A stretch of DNA of 64,000 nucleotides from an uncultured Chloroflexota bacterium (GTDB lineage Bacteria > Chloroflexota > Anaerolineae > Aggregatilineales > Phototrophicaceae): NCBI GenBank assembly GCA_937974245.1, contig CALJKV010000124.1, positions 7,477 to 71,476 of the forward strand, given 5' to 3'. Shown here piece after piece: positions 25,634 to 35,147 of the stretch. A program made the position numbers and the translations under genes. The notes under the pieces were generated by a model that saw only the letters and a list, made by a program, of their open reading frames with translations, did not search any database and had not been told where the DNA came from. Numbering within the stretch: the stretch's first letter is position 1; the number at the start of each line of letters is the position of its first letter.

Positions 25634-25721
25634 CGGAGAGGGTGGGATTCGAACCCACGGTGGCCTAAAAGACCACACCTGTTTTCGAGACAGGCCCATT
25701 CAACCGCTCTGGCACCTCTCC
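25634..25721 (-). tRNA. tRNA-Ser (anticodon CGA)
   Basis: The 88-base reverse complement folds with acceptor GGAGAGG/CCTCTCC, an anticodon stem CCTGT/ACAGG around CTCGAAA (anticodon CGA), a long variable arm typical of tRNA-Ser (GTGGTC...GGCCAC) and a T-loop GTTCGAATC. Discriminator is G. It is followed by its own terminator. Confidence 0.95.
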
Positions 25722-25824
25722 AGTGAACGCCCATCATACTATGCGCGGGTTAAAAAACAAGGGTTGGTACGCCCTCGTTCAACGGCGCTATGGCGCATGA
25801 TAAACCGTGCCCGCAGCCACCTGC

Positions 25825-26151
25825 TTACAACTGGAAACCGCCGGTGACACGGACCACTTTTTGCTGGTAGTTGTTGACAAATTCCAGCAGCTTGCCGTGG
25901 AGTGTTTTCCACTCCTCACTATCGAGGATGCGGCGCATCGTCGCCAGGTCTTCGGCCAGTCCTTCGGTCATAATCTGGGGCGTGTCGCCATGACTATAGG
26001 CGGTATACCAGGCGCCGGTTGGCTCTAAGCCCATCTGTGTGATGCCGGGGATCCATTCGCGTACCTGGAACTCGAAGAATTCCTGTTCGCTTTCCTGTTT
26101 GATGTCCCACTGCATTAGCAGTTTTACATTGTCTTTGCCTAAATCCGCCAT
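25825..26151 (-). CDS. Conserved small protein, dimeric alpha-beta barrel-like
   Basis: This protein of 108 residues begins MADLGKDNVKLLMQWDIKQE. The strand-helix-strand pattern (LLMQWDI, then FFEFQVREWIPGI, then GAWYTAYSHG, then MTEGLAEDLATMRRIL) resembles the NIPSNAP/ABM-type barrels of about 100 residues that bind small molecules. No catalytic residue is evident, so function is open. It lies 11 bases downstream of the metallo-hydrolase gene in the same direction, so the two are probably coexpressed. Confidence 0.7.
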   Translation of the reverse strand: MADLGKDNVKLLMQWDIKQESEQEFFEFQVREWIPGITQMGLEPTGAWYTAYSHGDTPQIMTEGLAEDLATMRRILDSEEWKTLHGKLLEFVNNYQQKVVRVTGGFQL

Positions 26152-26162
26152 GCCACGCCTCC

Positions 26163-26798
26163 TTATAGCTGTGGTCTGAGGACGATCACCTGGGGCTGTT
26201 CCGGGAGCGATGAGGACGAGACTCTTAGGGTGTCCTCCTCCAGCACTTTGCTGACCCCCATCACTTTTAAGAAGCGGTCTACCGTCTCTAATTCCAGGTT
26301 GAGGCCGGGCAGAGCATAATGCATGGGGACAATATAATGTGGCTCAATCAGCGCGACGACCTCCGCCGCCTGGCTGGCTCGTAGGCCATTGCCCCCGCCC
26401 ACCGGGATGAGCAGCACGTTCACTTCGCCCAGCGCCTCGGTGGTGGACTGTGCCGGAATATGAGCCAGGTCGCCCAGGTGCAGCACGGTCAGATTGTCGT
26501 AATTGATGAGGTAGGTGACATTGTAGCGGGCCGTTTCTTCGCCAATGTAGTGCATCGCCATGCCGGTGATAAAGACATCTCCGATTTCATATTCCCCAGC
26601 GCCGCCCAGAACGTGGGGATCGCCCTTAACTGCCTGTACGTTGTTATGACCGGGTTCGTCATGGCTGACGGTGACAATATCCCCCTTGAGTTTGAGGGGG
26701 GGCAAGCCGATGTGGTCGCTATACGGGTCGGTCACGACGGTGACGCGATTACGTTCAGTGATCCTGAAACAGCTATGCCCATACCATGTAATGTCCAA
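26163..26798 (-). CDS. MBL-fold metallo-hydrolase (UlaG/UPF0173-like)
   Basis: This protein of 211 residues has the short metallo-beta-lactamase fold: MDITWYGHSCFRI, TDPYSD, GDIVTVSHDEPGHNN, LHLGDLAHIP, and PMHYALP near the end. The usual HxHxDH box reads SHDEPGH, so one His and one Asp differ from the classic set. A reduced or altered metal site is possible. Related proteins are lactonases or uncharacterised hydrolases. It precedes the small protein at 25825 and diverges from the gene at 26953. Confidence 0.85.
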   Translation of the reverse strand: MDITWYGHSCFRITERNRVTVVTDPYSDHIGLPPLKLKGDIVTVSHDEPGHNNVQAVKGDPHVLGGAGEYEIGDVFITGMAMHYIGEETARYNVTYLINYDNLTVLHLGDLAHIPAQSTTEALGEVNVLLIPVGGGNGLRASQAAEVVALIEPHYIVPMHYALPGLNLELETVDRFLKVMGVSKVLEEDTLRVSSSSLPEQPQVIVLRPQL

Positions 26799-26952
26799 GT
26801 TGGCGTTCCTCGCAAGTTGTTCTTATTTAGATTGTGTGAAAACCACGCTATAGTCTGGCTATGTCGGCGGCGAAACAGAACACGCATCGCCACCTTGATA
26901 CCATTAATGATACTCGAAACACGGCCTTTTCTCAAGGTGAGGGGGTACTGAA

Positions 26953-27720
26953 GTGGAAAATATGTTCGATTGGTCACACTGGCGTATGACAACCATAGGC
27001 GCGGCCAGCGCCGCCCCCCAGGATGCCCGCCTCGCACTGACGGTCAACCCGACACCGGAGGCAGACTACAGTGATGCACAGATCGCCGATTATACGTCTC
27101 GCCATGATTTTCACTGGAAGCCACCGCTGCGGCTGACAGTGACGGCGCGTATGGATCGCCCGGCGGACGCTGTGCGCGGCACGGCGGGATTCGGCTTCTG
27201 GAATCACCCGTTCGTGCCGGGGCAGCGCGGTTTTCGATTACCACAGGCGGTATGGTTCTTTTTTTCTTCGCCCCCCAGCAATATGCGACTGGCAGCAGGT
27301 GTGCCTGGGCCGGGTTGGAAGGCGGCAACAATCGACGCGAGTCGTCTTGCGTTCTGGCTGCTGCTGCCGGCTGCGCCGCCAGGCCTGCTTCTGATGCGGA
27401 TTCCGGCATTATACCGGTGGCTGTGGCCGGTGGGGCAGTGGGCGTTAGGGGTGAGTGAAATGCCCCTTGATCCTCACTTGCTGGCGGAAGATCATACTTA
27501 TACGCTGGATTGGCGTCGTGACGGTGCGGTATTTGGGATGGATGGGGAAAAAGTGCACGAAACGCCATTCGCTCCGCGCGGCCCGCTGGGGTTCATCGCC
27601 TGGATAGATAACCAGTATGCGATTGTGACTCCCCAGGGACACTTTGGTTTCGGTCTGCTACCGGTAGACCAGCCGCAATCGCTGATTCTGAGCCGGGTAG
27701 ACATTCAAGCTATTTCTTGA
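26953..27720 (+). CDS. Hypothetical protein, concanavalin-like beta-sandwich
   Basis: This protein of 255 residues shows no signal peptide. Strand-like stretches and motifs such as LRLTVTARMD, GFGFWNHPF, YTLDWRRDGAVFGMDGEKVHE and LGFIAWIDNQYA resemble the GH16/laminin-G beta-sandwich of Chloroflexi-type unknown proteins. The catalytic ExDxxE of GH16 is not visible. GTG 26953 has GGTGAGG upstream; ATG 26962 is the alternative. It is convergent with the next gene, with three bases between the stops. Confidence 0.65.
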   Translation: MENMFDWSHWRMTTIGAASAAPQDARLALTVNPTPEADYSDAQIADYTSRHDFHWKPPLRLTVTARMDRPADAVRGTAGFGFWNHPFVPGQRGFRLPQAVWFFFSSPPSNMRLAAGVPGPGWKAATIDASRLAFWLLLPAAPPGLLLMRIPALYRWLWPVGQWALGVSEMPLDPHLLAEDHTYTLDWRRDGAVFGMDGEKVHETPFAPRGPLGFIAWIDNQYAIVTPQGHFGFGLLPVDQPQSLILSRVDIQAIS

Positions 27721-27723
27721 CGT

Positions 27724-28128
27724 TTATGCAAGATTTTCCAGCAACCAGGAGATGGCTGCCGCCTGTACCGTGAAGACGCGGCGCTGGCGGTAACTGTTCC
27801 CGGCGGCACGCATCCCGGCGGACATGATTTCAGCGGCCAGTCGGCTGCCAATCAACAGGGCTAACCGGCCTGGCAGTTCCGGTCGCAGCTTGGAAATCGC
27901 GTAGGAACGACGCAGGGCGTAGGTGCTGGGAAGGTTGCCGCCCATGCGAATATCCAGCAGCAGCCGCCAGGGTTTATCGTCCGGCCAGTTGAGCAGAGCC
28001 TCGCTCAGGTCATCTCCCCAGGTGTTTACCGTCACCGGGGTCAGGTTTTCAAAACGATAGCACAGGATTTTTCCGTTATGCAGCCATTCTTTAGAATATT
28101 TCGGTATTCCCCTCGCAACCTCTTCCAT
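27724..28128 (-). CDS. Hypothetical protein, possible STAS-like fold
   Basis: This protein of 134 residues has strand KILCYRFENLTPVTVNTWG, then WRLLLDIRMGG, then LPGRLALLIG, and helices between. The order and size suggest a STAS/SpoIIAA-like fold, but no conserved Ser phosphorylation site is identifiable. I do not recognise a family. It is transcribed toward the gene at 26953 and ends three bases from it. Confidence 0.6.
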   Translation of the reverse strand: MEEVARGIPKYSKEWLHNGKILCYRFENLTPVTVNTWGDDLSEALLNWPDDKPWRLLLDIRMGGNLPSTYALRRSYAISKLRPELPGRLALLIGSRLAAEIMSAGMRAAGNSYRQRRVFTVQAAAISWLLENLA

Positions 28129-28325
28129 AAAATGCCCCCACCCTCCAGCTTACGCTTATTATATACCGAAAATACTAATCCAACTGTGTTATTGCAGTAA
28201 ATTCTGTAGTACAGCAGGTATATTCAGGCCGCAAAGCACGTCCCATGACACCGGGAATGGTTGAATGCGGTGAAGTGTGTCACAATTGAGGCGGTTTAAC
28301 GATGTGCTTCAGGGAGATGTGATCT

Positions 28326-28799
28326 TTGAGCGGACTCTGGCGGGGGATAATCGCAACGCGCTACCTGAAACGACTGCTGGGGACAGCCGTCCTGCTTGTC
28401 CTGGTGACCGGGGTGGTGCTGGTTGGTTTCCTGGCGAACTGGAAATTTACAGTAGATGATGGTCTGGCCGCGTTGGGTGCAGAACTGCCGGACAGCGCGG
28501 CGGATGTTCAGTTTGCGACTCAGGCCAAACCGACCCGCATCTTCTGGTTGCGTTTCAGCCTCGAATCAGAAAATGCAGCGACAGCATTCTGGGAACGGGC
28601 AGGGATTGTTACGCCACAGGACGGTTTTACACCGTTTCCCCAGCCAAACCCTTACGAAGCTGAATTAAACTGGTGGCAGCCTTTCGTGACTGCCTACAGC
28701 GGCAGTTATACCAACACCGGCTCGTATATTATTGAAGCGCTGGTTGATCGTTCTGCCGCGACAGGGGTTATCGTATATCTGCGGGCCTATGCGCTGTGA
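28326..28799 (+). CDS. Hypothetical membrane-anchored protein
   Basis: This protein of 157 residues has one N-terminal membrane helix (about 17-36: LGTAVLLVLVTGVVLVGFLA) and an extracytoplasmic domain of about 115 residues with no recognised motif. Start is TTG 28326, because GGGAGATG ends about 9 bases upstream and no ATG or GTG in this frame lies nearby. It ends two bases before the stop of the convergent DUF2179 gene. Confidence 0.65.
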   Translation: MSGLWRGIIATRYLKRLLGTAVLLVLVTGVVLVGFLANWKFTVDDGLAALGAELPDSAADVQFATQAKPTRIFWLRFSLESENAATAFWERAGIVTPQDGFTPFPQPNPYEAELNWWQPFVTAYSGSYTNTGSYIIEALVDRSAATGVIVYLRAYAL

Positions 28800-28801
28800 T
28801 G

Positions 28802-29341
28802 TCAGCGGCGCTGCCCATGTGCATTCCGCACCCAGCCATGCTGGATAGCCCGCGCTTCCTCAACCGAGATAAAGGCCTCTGGCTCAACTTCACGGACAGC
28901 CTTCATCATGTCACCCACTTCGCGCCGGATCAACACACAACGGAGTAAGGTGACCGTCCCATCGCGGCCTTCGCCAAATGTTTCGGTCACGCCGAATCCG
29001 GCTTCGCGCAGCGCCAGCGCAATCTCATGCCCTTTGGTGCCACTGATGACAGTGGCTGTTACATAGCTGGTGATAAACCGGGCTTCAATCGCCATTCCCA
29101 CGTAACTGCCCACTGCGAATCCGCCGCAATAGGCCATCAGGTTGAGGATGTTGGACAGGTCTTTGACGACATTGGCGATGACCACCGCGAAGATGAGTGC
29201 CTCAATAAACGCCAGCACTGCCGCCAGGAAACGCTGCTGGCGGGTGATGATGACAATCCTGACTGTCCCCATCGCGTTGTTCAAGACACGCAGGGCGAAA
29301 ATCCCCAACGCTAAGAGAATGCCATCCAGTGTAATGACCAT
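28802..29341 (-). CDS. DUF2179/DUF5698 membrane protein (UPF0316)
   Basis: This protein of 179 residues has three membrane helices in the first 95 residues (including LALGIFALRVLNNAMGTVRIV and FIEALIFAVVIANVV) and a cytosolic alpha/beta domain ending EPEAFISVEEARAIQHGW. This matches the UPF0316 family, in which the soluble domain is DUF2179-like. Function is unknown; the soluble domain has been linked to nucleotide binding in related proteins. A clean ribosome site GAGAGGA precedes the ATG at 29341. Confidence 0.88.
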   Translation of the reverse strand: MVITLDGILLALGIFALRVLNNAMGTVRIVIITRQQRFLAAVLAFIEALIFAVVIANVVKDLSNILNLMAYCGGFAVGSYVGMAIEARFITSYVTATVISGTKGHEIALALREAGFGVTETFGEGRDGTVTLLRCVLIRREVGDMMKAVREVEPEAFISVEEARAIQHGWVRNAHGQRR

Positions 29342-29416
29342 GTTTGAGTCCTCTCCGCAAGGTTACAGGGTAAAGTGTGTCGCGCCGCTAGAAGGTCCAG
29401 TGGTGAACTACTGAGC

Positions 29417-30163
29417 TTATGGTGTTTGTGGCTGCCGCCTGAGAACGTAGTTACGGGTGAACCAGGTGCGGGCATCCTTATCTTCATACGGAATCTTCAG
29501 TTCGTTGAGCCACAATTCATAATCAAGCCAGCGCTGCATGTGTGCTTCTTTATGAGCGTCCGGCACATGTTTGTGAATGCCCTTCATACGGGTATTAAAG
29601 GATTTTACCTCTGTGATGAATAGTCCGGCACGGTCCAGCATCAACCGAAAATCGGCTTCGGGCACGAACCGCTGGTAATAGCGTTCCATACCGAGGGGGG
29701 CAATCAGGGGGCCGATGATGTTTTTCGCGGCTTCTTTCAATGTGGCCGGGGCCATGAAATGCCCGGCATCATAGTTGATGAGGAAATAACTGTCATCGTG
29801 CATACAATTGACCACACTATCAAGGTACTTCTGGCGGCGGTAGACGTGCTCAAATACACTGAATGAGAGCACAATATCAAAGGGCTTATCTACCAACCGC
29901 CCCATCATATCATAAGCATAATCATTGATAATGGTGGCCTTGAAACCCTTGAGGTTACGCTGCGCGACTGTACATGCAGCCGGGTTAGGTTCGATTCCCG
30001 TGTATTCTACCCCCGGATAGCGGCGAAGAAGTTCGATGAAATTGGCTGACCGACCACATCCAGCATCGAGGATGCGAATGGATTCCCCTTTTTGTTGAAT
30101 GATCTGTTCGATCCAATTCAGACAATAGAGTTTTGCCGTATTTCCACTGGTAAGCAGTGTCAT
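29417..30163 (-). CDS. SAM-dependent methyltransferase
   Basis: This protein of 248 residues has a class I Rossmann methyltransferase core. Motif I is ILDAGCGRSANF (31-42), motif II ends VEYTGIEPN, and FDIVLSFSVFEHV follows. The substrate is unknown. GGAGG lies 10 bases upstream of ATG 30163, inside the tail of the kinase gene (the two genes are 7 bases apart), so they form an operon. That makes a surface or signalling-related target plausible but unproved. Confidence 0.9.
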   Translation of the reverse strand: MTLLTSGNTAKLYCLNWIEQIIQQKGESIRILDAGCGRSANFIELLRRYPGVEYTGIEPNPAACTVAQRNLKGFKATIINDYAYDMMGRLVDKPFDIVLSFSVFEHVYRRQKYLDSVVNCMHDDSYFLINYDAGHFMAPATLKEAAKNIIGPLIAPLGMERYYQRFVPEADFRLMLDRAGLFITEVKSFNTRMKGIHKHVPDAHKEAHMQRWLDYELWLNELKIPYEDKDARTWFTRNYVLRRQPQTP

Positions 30164-30170
30164 ACGATGT

Positions 30171-33100
30171 TTATCCTCCGTGTGGGGTGGTATCGCGGAT
30201 AATCAGATCGTCAAAGTCGGCAGTTGTGCCGCTTTCCACACCCAGCGCCAGTGTGCCGCCCAGCGTCTCGACGCCATCCAGCGCCAGCACAAAGTTACCG
30301 TTGGCGAAAAACGCCAACCGGTCTTTGTAGGTGATGACCGTCAGGTTGATCCATTCCGGCAGCGCACCGCTTTCCGACCCTGGCACCGGCCCCTCATAGT
30401 AAACGACCTGTTGGGTGGCGCTCACATAATGCACGACGACATTGGTTGAACCATCGGCAAACCGTTGCAGCTCCAGCCGGTAGCCATGCACCTCCGCGCC
30501 GGTGACACTCAGCGTTGAGCGCACGCCGAGCCAGGCTGTCCCCGCCCCGGCGGGGAAGCGCACGTCCGTGCGGACATAGAGATCGGTGGTGTCGCTGAAA
30601 TTACGGGTATCCTGCCCCGCCCCGAACATGGCCGTGCCGATGTTGTCCCGGAACATGCGGAAGGTCATCCGCCCTTCATGGGTGATCCGCAGGAAGCGCT
30701 GGTGGTCGGCGGATGCGGCGTCAGTCAGGTACTGCCCCGGCGCGCCCAGGCCATCACGCCACCAGACATCGGTGCGGAACTCGTCCGAGAAATCTTCGGT
30801 CAGGTCGCTGCGGAGTTCCAGGAAGTCGCGCGCCAACACCTGACGCTGAAGTTCATAGGCGAAACGCGCCCCTTCATTCCGGCTGGCGGCGGCCTCGGTT
30901 ATCAGGCAGTCATCCAGGTTGAGGATGTCACCGCGTTGGGTGCGGAACACGATCGTCCCGGCGGACGGGGAATTGGGCAGCGATTCTTCAAAACGGCTGA
31001 CACCATCGCGGTAGATTTCCAGCCGGTCACCAATAAATGAAATATTGACATCTTCCCAGCGGTTGCGGTTGTAGAAATTGGTAATCCGCCGGCTGGTGAC
31101 GACACTCCCCGCCCCATCCAGGTGCGACAGCGTCAGATTCCCGGCGTCCATATCGAACAGGAGTGAACCCCCGGCATTCTTACGGATTTCAAGCTGGTAG
31201 CCGCCCTGTACCGACTGGATACGACATGTCAGCGCCACATCACGGATAGGCTGCATAACCGGGTTGAATGTGACCTCATCGCGTATATCAATGTACTGGT
31301 TGCCGTTATTTTCGGTTCTGGTGGTCGTCAGCGTGGTGCTGGTGGTCTGCCAGGTACGCGGCAGGCTCGATACCTCAAAATGGTCGCTGGCGGCCTCGGC
31401 ACGTTGCATGACGATGTTATCGAAGCGCACTTCACGGAAGGCGCTGTTGGTTTGTAGCAGGATTTGTCCCGCGCCCAACTGCGGCGAAATCGTGTCGTTG
31501 CCGGAAACGAGTAACTGCCGGTCAAGGTAGACGAAAATCCGATTACCTTCCACCCAGATTGTCAGGTCATACCACTGGTTAGCCTGGATAGGGGCACTGA
31601 CCGCCCGCGTGACAAAGCGTTCTGTGCTGCTGTCGAAGATATTCGGTGTGGGGGCGTTGCGCTTGAGGCTCAACAGGCCGGGCAGCACCTCTACCACGTT
31701 ATATCCACCGGGACAGCCATCACCGCCGCCACAGCGGAAGATCATCCGTGCCCCGCCTGACTGGGATGCCATGTTAAAACTGAAGCTAATCACGATGTCG
31801 CTGGCGGTTGATTCCAGCCATTCCGGTTGGCCGCGCCCCAGGATGACCAGCGGTTGATCCATTCGCGCCTGCCCGATCAGCACGTTTTCGCCACCTTCCG
31901 GCACAACCTGCCAGAATTCCGGGTCGAAGTCCCAGTCATTGACCGGGCTGCCACTCTCGAAATCCGCCACATACGGCAGCCGCCCGGCGGGAATCGTTGT
32001 GGGCGAGGGTATCAGCGTGGGGGTGAGAGCAAATGTCGCGGTGGGCGAGGGGGTGTTGGTCGGCGTACTGCTCGGCGTGTTGGTGGCCGTCGGGGTATCC
32101 GAAGGGGTGCTGGTGGCCGTTGCTGTCGGTGTGCTGGTGGCCGTCGGCGTATTCGATGGTGTGCTGGTCGGCGTACTGGTCGTGGTATAGGTTGCGGTCG
32201 CGGTCGCCGTTGCTGTGTTGGTAGGGATAGGCGTTCTGGATGGCGTATTTGTTGGTGCCAGCGCCACAGGGACATCACGCAAGTTGCCGAACGCCGCCGC
32301 CGAAGCCGAAGATGCCGCCAGCCACCCGACCATACCATCGGGCATAATCACCTGGAACCAACCGCCATCCTCGCTGATACCGATCAGGATCAGTTCCTCA
32401 TCCGCGCTCACATTGCCCAGGACGGCAAACTGTGTCCCTGGCCCGGTTCGAACGACCACGCTCCGCAGCGCCTGAACAACGGGAGTCGCCGGAGTCGGTG
32501 TATTGGTGGCGGTCGGTGTATTGGTGAACGTCGGCGTTGGTGTGTTGGAGGGTGTATTCGTGGCTGTGGGCGTAGTGGTAGGCGTATTCGTTTTTGTGGG
32601 CGTGGGCGTATCCGTATCGGTGGGTGTGGCTGTCGCTGTTAGAGTGGGCGCGGTGGTGTCGGTGACTACCGGCGCGTTCGTATCCGCTGCGGTGCGGGTT
32701 GCCCCGGCCTGGGTAGGGCGGTCAGAGGGGACTATCCCCGGCTCTGCTGTATGAGTCTGTAAAAGACCGATTGCGATCGCTGTTTCCGTCATATCAGCGT
32801 CATTCCCGCCGCCGCTGAGTGCCAGGAGCGCCACGACCGCGATAATCACGACCGCACCAATGCCTAACAACCAGATGGGCAGGCGAACGCCTTGCCGGAT
32901 CGGGGATGCCGGTTCGGAAATCCCCGGCGCTGGCACCGGGCTGCTGGGGGTGCGCATGGTCGGCGTGTCGTCGTCGGCATCAGGTTTGCGGCTACCGCGT
33001 TCGGCGGCGAACTTCGCCATCGTTGCGTTAATTTCGTCCTTGTTTTCCTCACGTTTTTCCACCAGGACGTTAATGGTTTGCTGGGCTGCCTGTCGCAGCA

Positions 33101-33935
33101 TGGTTGGCGTGGTATTGACATCTGCGTTCAGCGCGGTTGCCAGGGCGCTGGCGAATGCCGCCGCCGATTGGTAACGGTCAGTCGGACTTTTGGCGAGCGA
33201 CTTCGCCAGTACCGCATCTACTTCAGAGGAAACGGTAGGGTCTACTTCGGAGGCGGTAGGGATCGGCTCGTTAAGGTGTTTGAGAATCACCGCCATCGGG
33301 GTATCGGCGCTGTAGGGCAGGCGCCCGGTAATCATCTCAAAGACCATCACGCCCAGCGAGTAAATGTCCGCTCGGCCATCCACATCGCCACCGATGCCTT
33401 GTTCCGGGGACATATACCCCGGCGTGCCGACAGTGTATCCGGTCTGGGTTAACCCCTGGCCGCCTTCTGTCATGCGGGCGATACCGAAGTCGGTCAGGAA
33501 GACGTTGCCATCAGCATCAATCATGATATTCGAGGGCTTGATGTCGCGATGGACGACGTTCTGGCGGTGGGCATAGTCCAGCGCGGCAGCGATTTGCCGC
33601 ACCATATAGGCTACCTCATCGGACGGCAGTTTGCCCCGTTCCAGCACGTCTTTGAGCGTGCCGCTTTCGAGGTAGCGCATGACAATATAGGGCGGGTCAT
33701 GCGCCCCGTCGTAATCGTATATCGGGAGTAAATGAGGATGTTCCAGACGGGCGACCAAGCGGGCTTCTCGCTGGAAGCGTTCGAGTCCCTGTTGATCGGC
33801 GGCAATCGAGCGGTGGATAACCTTGACGGCTACATACCGCCCCACATTGGGCTGGTAGGCACGAAAAACCGTCGCCATACCCCCCTTGCCGACTTCTTCG
33901 ATGAGTTCGTATGCGCCAAGCCGGGTACCGATCAT
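30171..33935 (-). CDS. Ser/Thr protein kinase with SH3-like and laminin-G-like extracellular domains
   Basis: This protein of 1254 residues begins with a PknB-type kinase (about 1-265; GKGGMATV loop, Lys38, HRDIKPSN, DFGIAR). A linker and one membrane helix (about 350-372) follow. Outside are a Thr/Pro-rich stalk, a bacterial SH3-like domain (ALRSVVVRTGPGTQFAVLG...), a second longer Thr/Pro stalk, then beta-rich repeats of laminin-G/DUF1080 type to the end. The kinase would signal cell-wall or polysaccharide binding inward. The stalks are encoded by low-complexity DNA at 31993-32268 and 32478-32668, prone to length change. A methyltransferase follows 7 bases later. Confidence 0.92.
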   Translation of the reverse strand: MIGTRLGAYELIEEVGKGGMATVFRAYQPNVGRYVAVKVIHRSIAADQQGLERFQREARLVARLEHPHLLPIYDYDGAHDPPYIVMRYLESGTLKDVLERGKLPSDEVAYMVRQIAAALDYAHRQNVVHRDIKPSNIMIDADGNVFLTDFGIARMTEGGQGLTQTGYTVGTPGYMSPEQGIGGDVDGRADIYSLGVMVFEMITGRLPYSADTPMAVILKHLNEPIPTASEVDPTVSSEVDAVLAKSLAKSPTDRYQSAAAFASALATALNADVNTTPTMLRQAAQQTINVLVEKREENKDEINATMAKFAAERGSRKPDADDDTPTMRTPSSPVPAPGISEPASPIRQGVRLPIWLLGIGAVVIIAVVALLALSGGGNDADMTETAIAIGLLQTHTAEPGIVPSDRPTQAGATRTAADTNAPVVTDTTAPTLTATATPTDTDTPTPTKTNTPTTTPTATNTPSNTPTPTFTNTPTATNTPTPATPVVQALRSVVVRTGPGTQFAVLGNVSADEELILIGISEDGGWFQVIMPDGMVGWLAASSASAAAFGNLRDVPVALAPTNTPSRTPIPTNTATATATATYTTTSTPTSTPSNTPTATSTPTATATSTPSDTPTATNTPSSTPTNTPSPTATFALTPTLIPSPTTIPAGRLPYVADFESGSPVNDWDFDPEFWQVVPEGGENVLIGQARMDQPLVILGRGQPEWLESTASDIVISFSFNMASQSGGARMIFRCGGGDGCPGGYNVVEVLPGLLSLKRNAPTPNIFDSSTERFVTRAVSAPIQANQWYDLTIWVEGNRIFVYLDRQLLVSGNDTISPQLGAGQILLQTNSAFREVRFDNIVMQRAEAASDHFEVSSLPRTWQTTSTTLTTTRTENNGNQYIDIRDEVTFNPVMQPIRDVALTCRIQSVQGGYQLEIRKNAGGSLLFDMDAGNLTLSHLDGAGSVVTSRRITNFYNRNRWEDVNISFIGDRLEIYRDGVSRFEESLPNSPSAGTIVFRTQRGDILNLDDCLITEAAASRNEGARFAYELQRQVLARDFLELRSDLTEDFSDEFRTDVWWRDGLGAPGQYLTDAASADHQRFLRITHEGRMTFRMFRDNIGTAMFGAGQDTRNFSDTTDLYVRTDVRFPAGAGTAWLGVRSTLSVTGAEVHGYRLELQRFADGSTNVVVHYVSATQQVVYYEGPVPGSESGALPEWINLTVITYKDRLAFFANGNFVLALDGVETLGGTLALGVESGTTADFDDLIIRDTTPHGG
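31993..32268 (-). repeat. Low-complexity Thr/Pro-coding repeat, stalk 2
   Basis: Imperfect GTGTTGGTGGCCGTCGG-like units encode the Thr/Pro/Ser stalk between the SH3-like and C-terminal domains of the kinase. Units differ mainly by single bases. Slippage could change stalk length. Confidence 0.75.
32478..32668 (-). repeat. Low-complexity Thr/Pro-coding repeat, stalk 1
   Basis: Similar units encode the first Thr/Pro/Asn stalk after the membrane helix of the kinase. The two arrays lie on either side of the SH3-like domain. Confidence 0.7.
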
Positions 33936-34043
33936 GAAATAATAACCTTAGTGTGGCAACGTTATATCATGAACATTTTAACATACCGCGCTGGACTGCG
34001 CACCTTGATTCCGTGATTTGTTGGTGACTTGTGGTCAATTAGT

Positions 34044-34094
34044 TTCAGCCTGCGCTCCACGCTCAGTGTTGAAGGCGGTGAAGTGCAGGCTGAA
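34044..34094. terminator. Long hairpin between kinase and next gene
   Basis: TTCAGCCTGC (34044-34053) and GCAGGCTGAA (34085-34094) pair perfectly across a 31-base loop. It lies 26 bases beyond the stop (lower side) of the gene ending at 34121. There is no T-run, so termination is uncertain. It resembles the hairpin at 16890. Confidence 0.5.
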
Positions 34095-34120
34095 GTAGGA
34101 AGGAAACCAGCAGCGAACGG

Positions 34121-35023
34121 CTATTTCAAAGCACAACCGGCGTCAAAACGCAGCACCATTGTTCCCACGATGTTAAAGGTGTAGCCGTCTTCATCATAGT
34201 CTATGATGGCGACAGCTTCCTCAGGTGCGCCTTCAGCCAGTGCCGTTTCCCACAACTGCGTGAAGGTGCATTCCGGCAGTGGCACAATCTCGCCAAAAGG
34301 ATTGGTGGTGGGGCTGTCCACCTCTTTAATCATGCCCTGGTTGGTGTAGTTATAGGTAGCGTTAAAACCGCCGCCCGTCTGTGTGACATGGCGCACCGCA
34401 CCGGGACGGTAGGCCTCAATGGTAATCGGCTCATACCAAGGGCCAGCCGTTGAACCGCCTGCGCCGACAGGAGGAGCATCCGCCGGACGAGGTACCTCGC
34501 GCAGAAATACGAATTCAACATAGGGTGAAGGGGTGTAAGTGGCTGTTAAATCCAATGTGCCATCCGAGCGCACGTAATTGGCGTGGATTCCCGCAAGTTG
34601 TGCATCTTCCCCGGCAAATGCCATTACCTCTGTGAGCGCTGCTAATGGATCGTAGCGGCTGGCGTCCCCGGCAATGACGCGCGATTCCGGCCCCAGGTTG
34701 GTGGCTGTACCGATCAGGCCGCCGATACCGCCCAGGTCGCCCAGAGCGCCGGATACGGATGTCAGGATTACCGCCACCAGGATCAACGGCAGGCCAACAG
34801 AAAACACAATAATCAACAGAATGCATCCTAAACCGCGTTTTCGGGGTTGCTGGAAGGTCAGAACCGGTTGCCCGGTCGGGAAGGCAACATAACCGGGCTG
34901 CTGTGGATTAAAACCGACCTGCTGGGGTGGTTGAGGCGGACTGAGGGGCTGTCCCTGGTTCATCTGTTGGGCGAGGAAATCATCAGACTTGCTGGAGTCA
35001 TCATCTTGCTTATCCCATGCCAT
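34121..35023 (-). CDS. Hypothetical membrane protein with Pro/Gln-rich N-terminus
   Basis: This protein of 300 residues has a cytosolic N-terminal part rich in Gln and Pro (QGQPLSPPQPPQQVGFNPQQ), one membrane helix (LGCILLIIVFSVGLPLILVAV, about 67-90), then an outer domain of about 200 residues. ATG 35023 is chosen because AGGAGG lies just upstream. The open frame runs to 35335 but has no ribosome site and overlaps the next gene out of frame. I do not recognise the family. Confidence 0.72.
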   Translation of the reverse strand: MAWDKQDDDSSKSDDFLAQQMNQGQPLSPPQPPQQVGFNPQQPGYVAFPTGQPVLTFQQPRKRGLGCILLIIVFSVGLPLILVAVILTSVSGALGDLGGIGGLIGTATNLGPESRVIAGDASRYDPLAALTEVMAFAGEDAQLAGIHANYVRSDGTLDLTATYTPSPYVEFVFLREVPRPADAPPVGAGGSTAGPWYEPITIEAYRPGAVRHVTQTGGGFNATYNYTNQGMIKEVDSPTTNPFGEIVPLPECTFTQLWETALAEGAPEEAVAIIDYDEDGYTFNIVGTMVLRFDAGCALK

Positions 35024-35147
35024 AACGACCTCCTGATGGATGCGAGAACGGTAACATAGGAGTCTAGCAGAGTTTATCCCAAACGAGAAGCAGTCGGGTG
35101 ATCTGCGAGGTGCATCAAATGAGTATGCCTGGGGAGTGCGCAGCCGC

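Noticed and set aside
25556..25699. N-terminal extension of the DUF2723 protein
   Set aside because: It would cross a terminator and a tRNA gene; TTG 25555 has a ribosome site.
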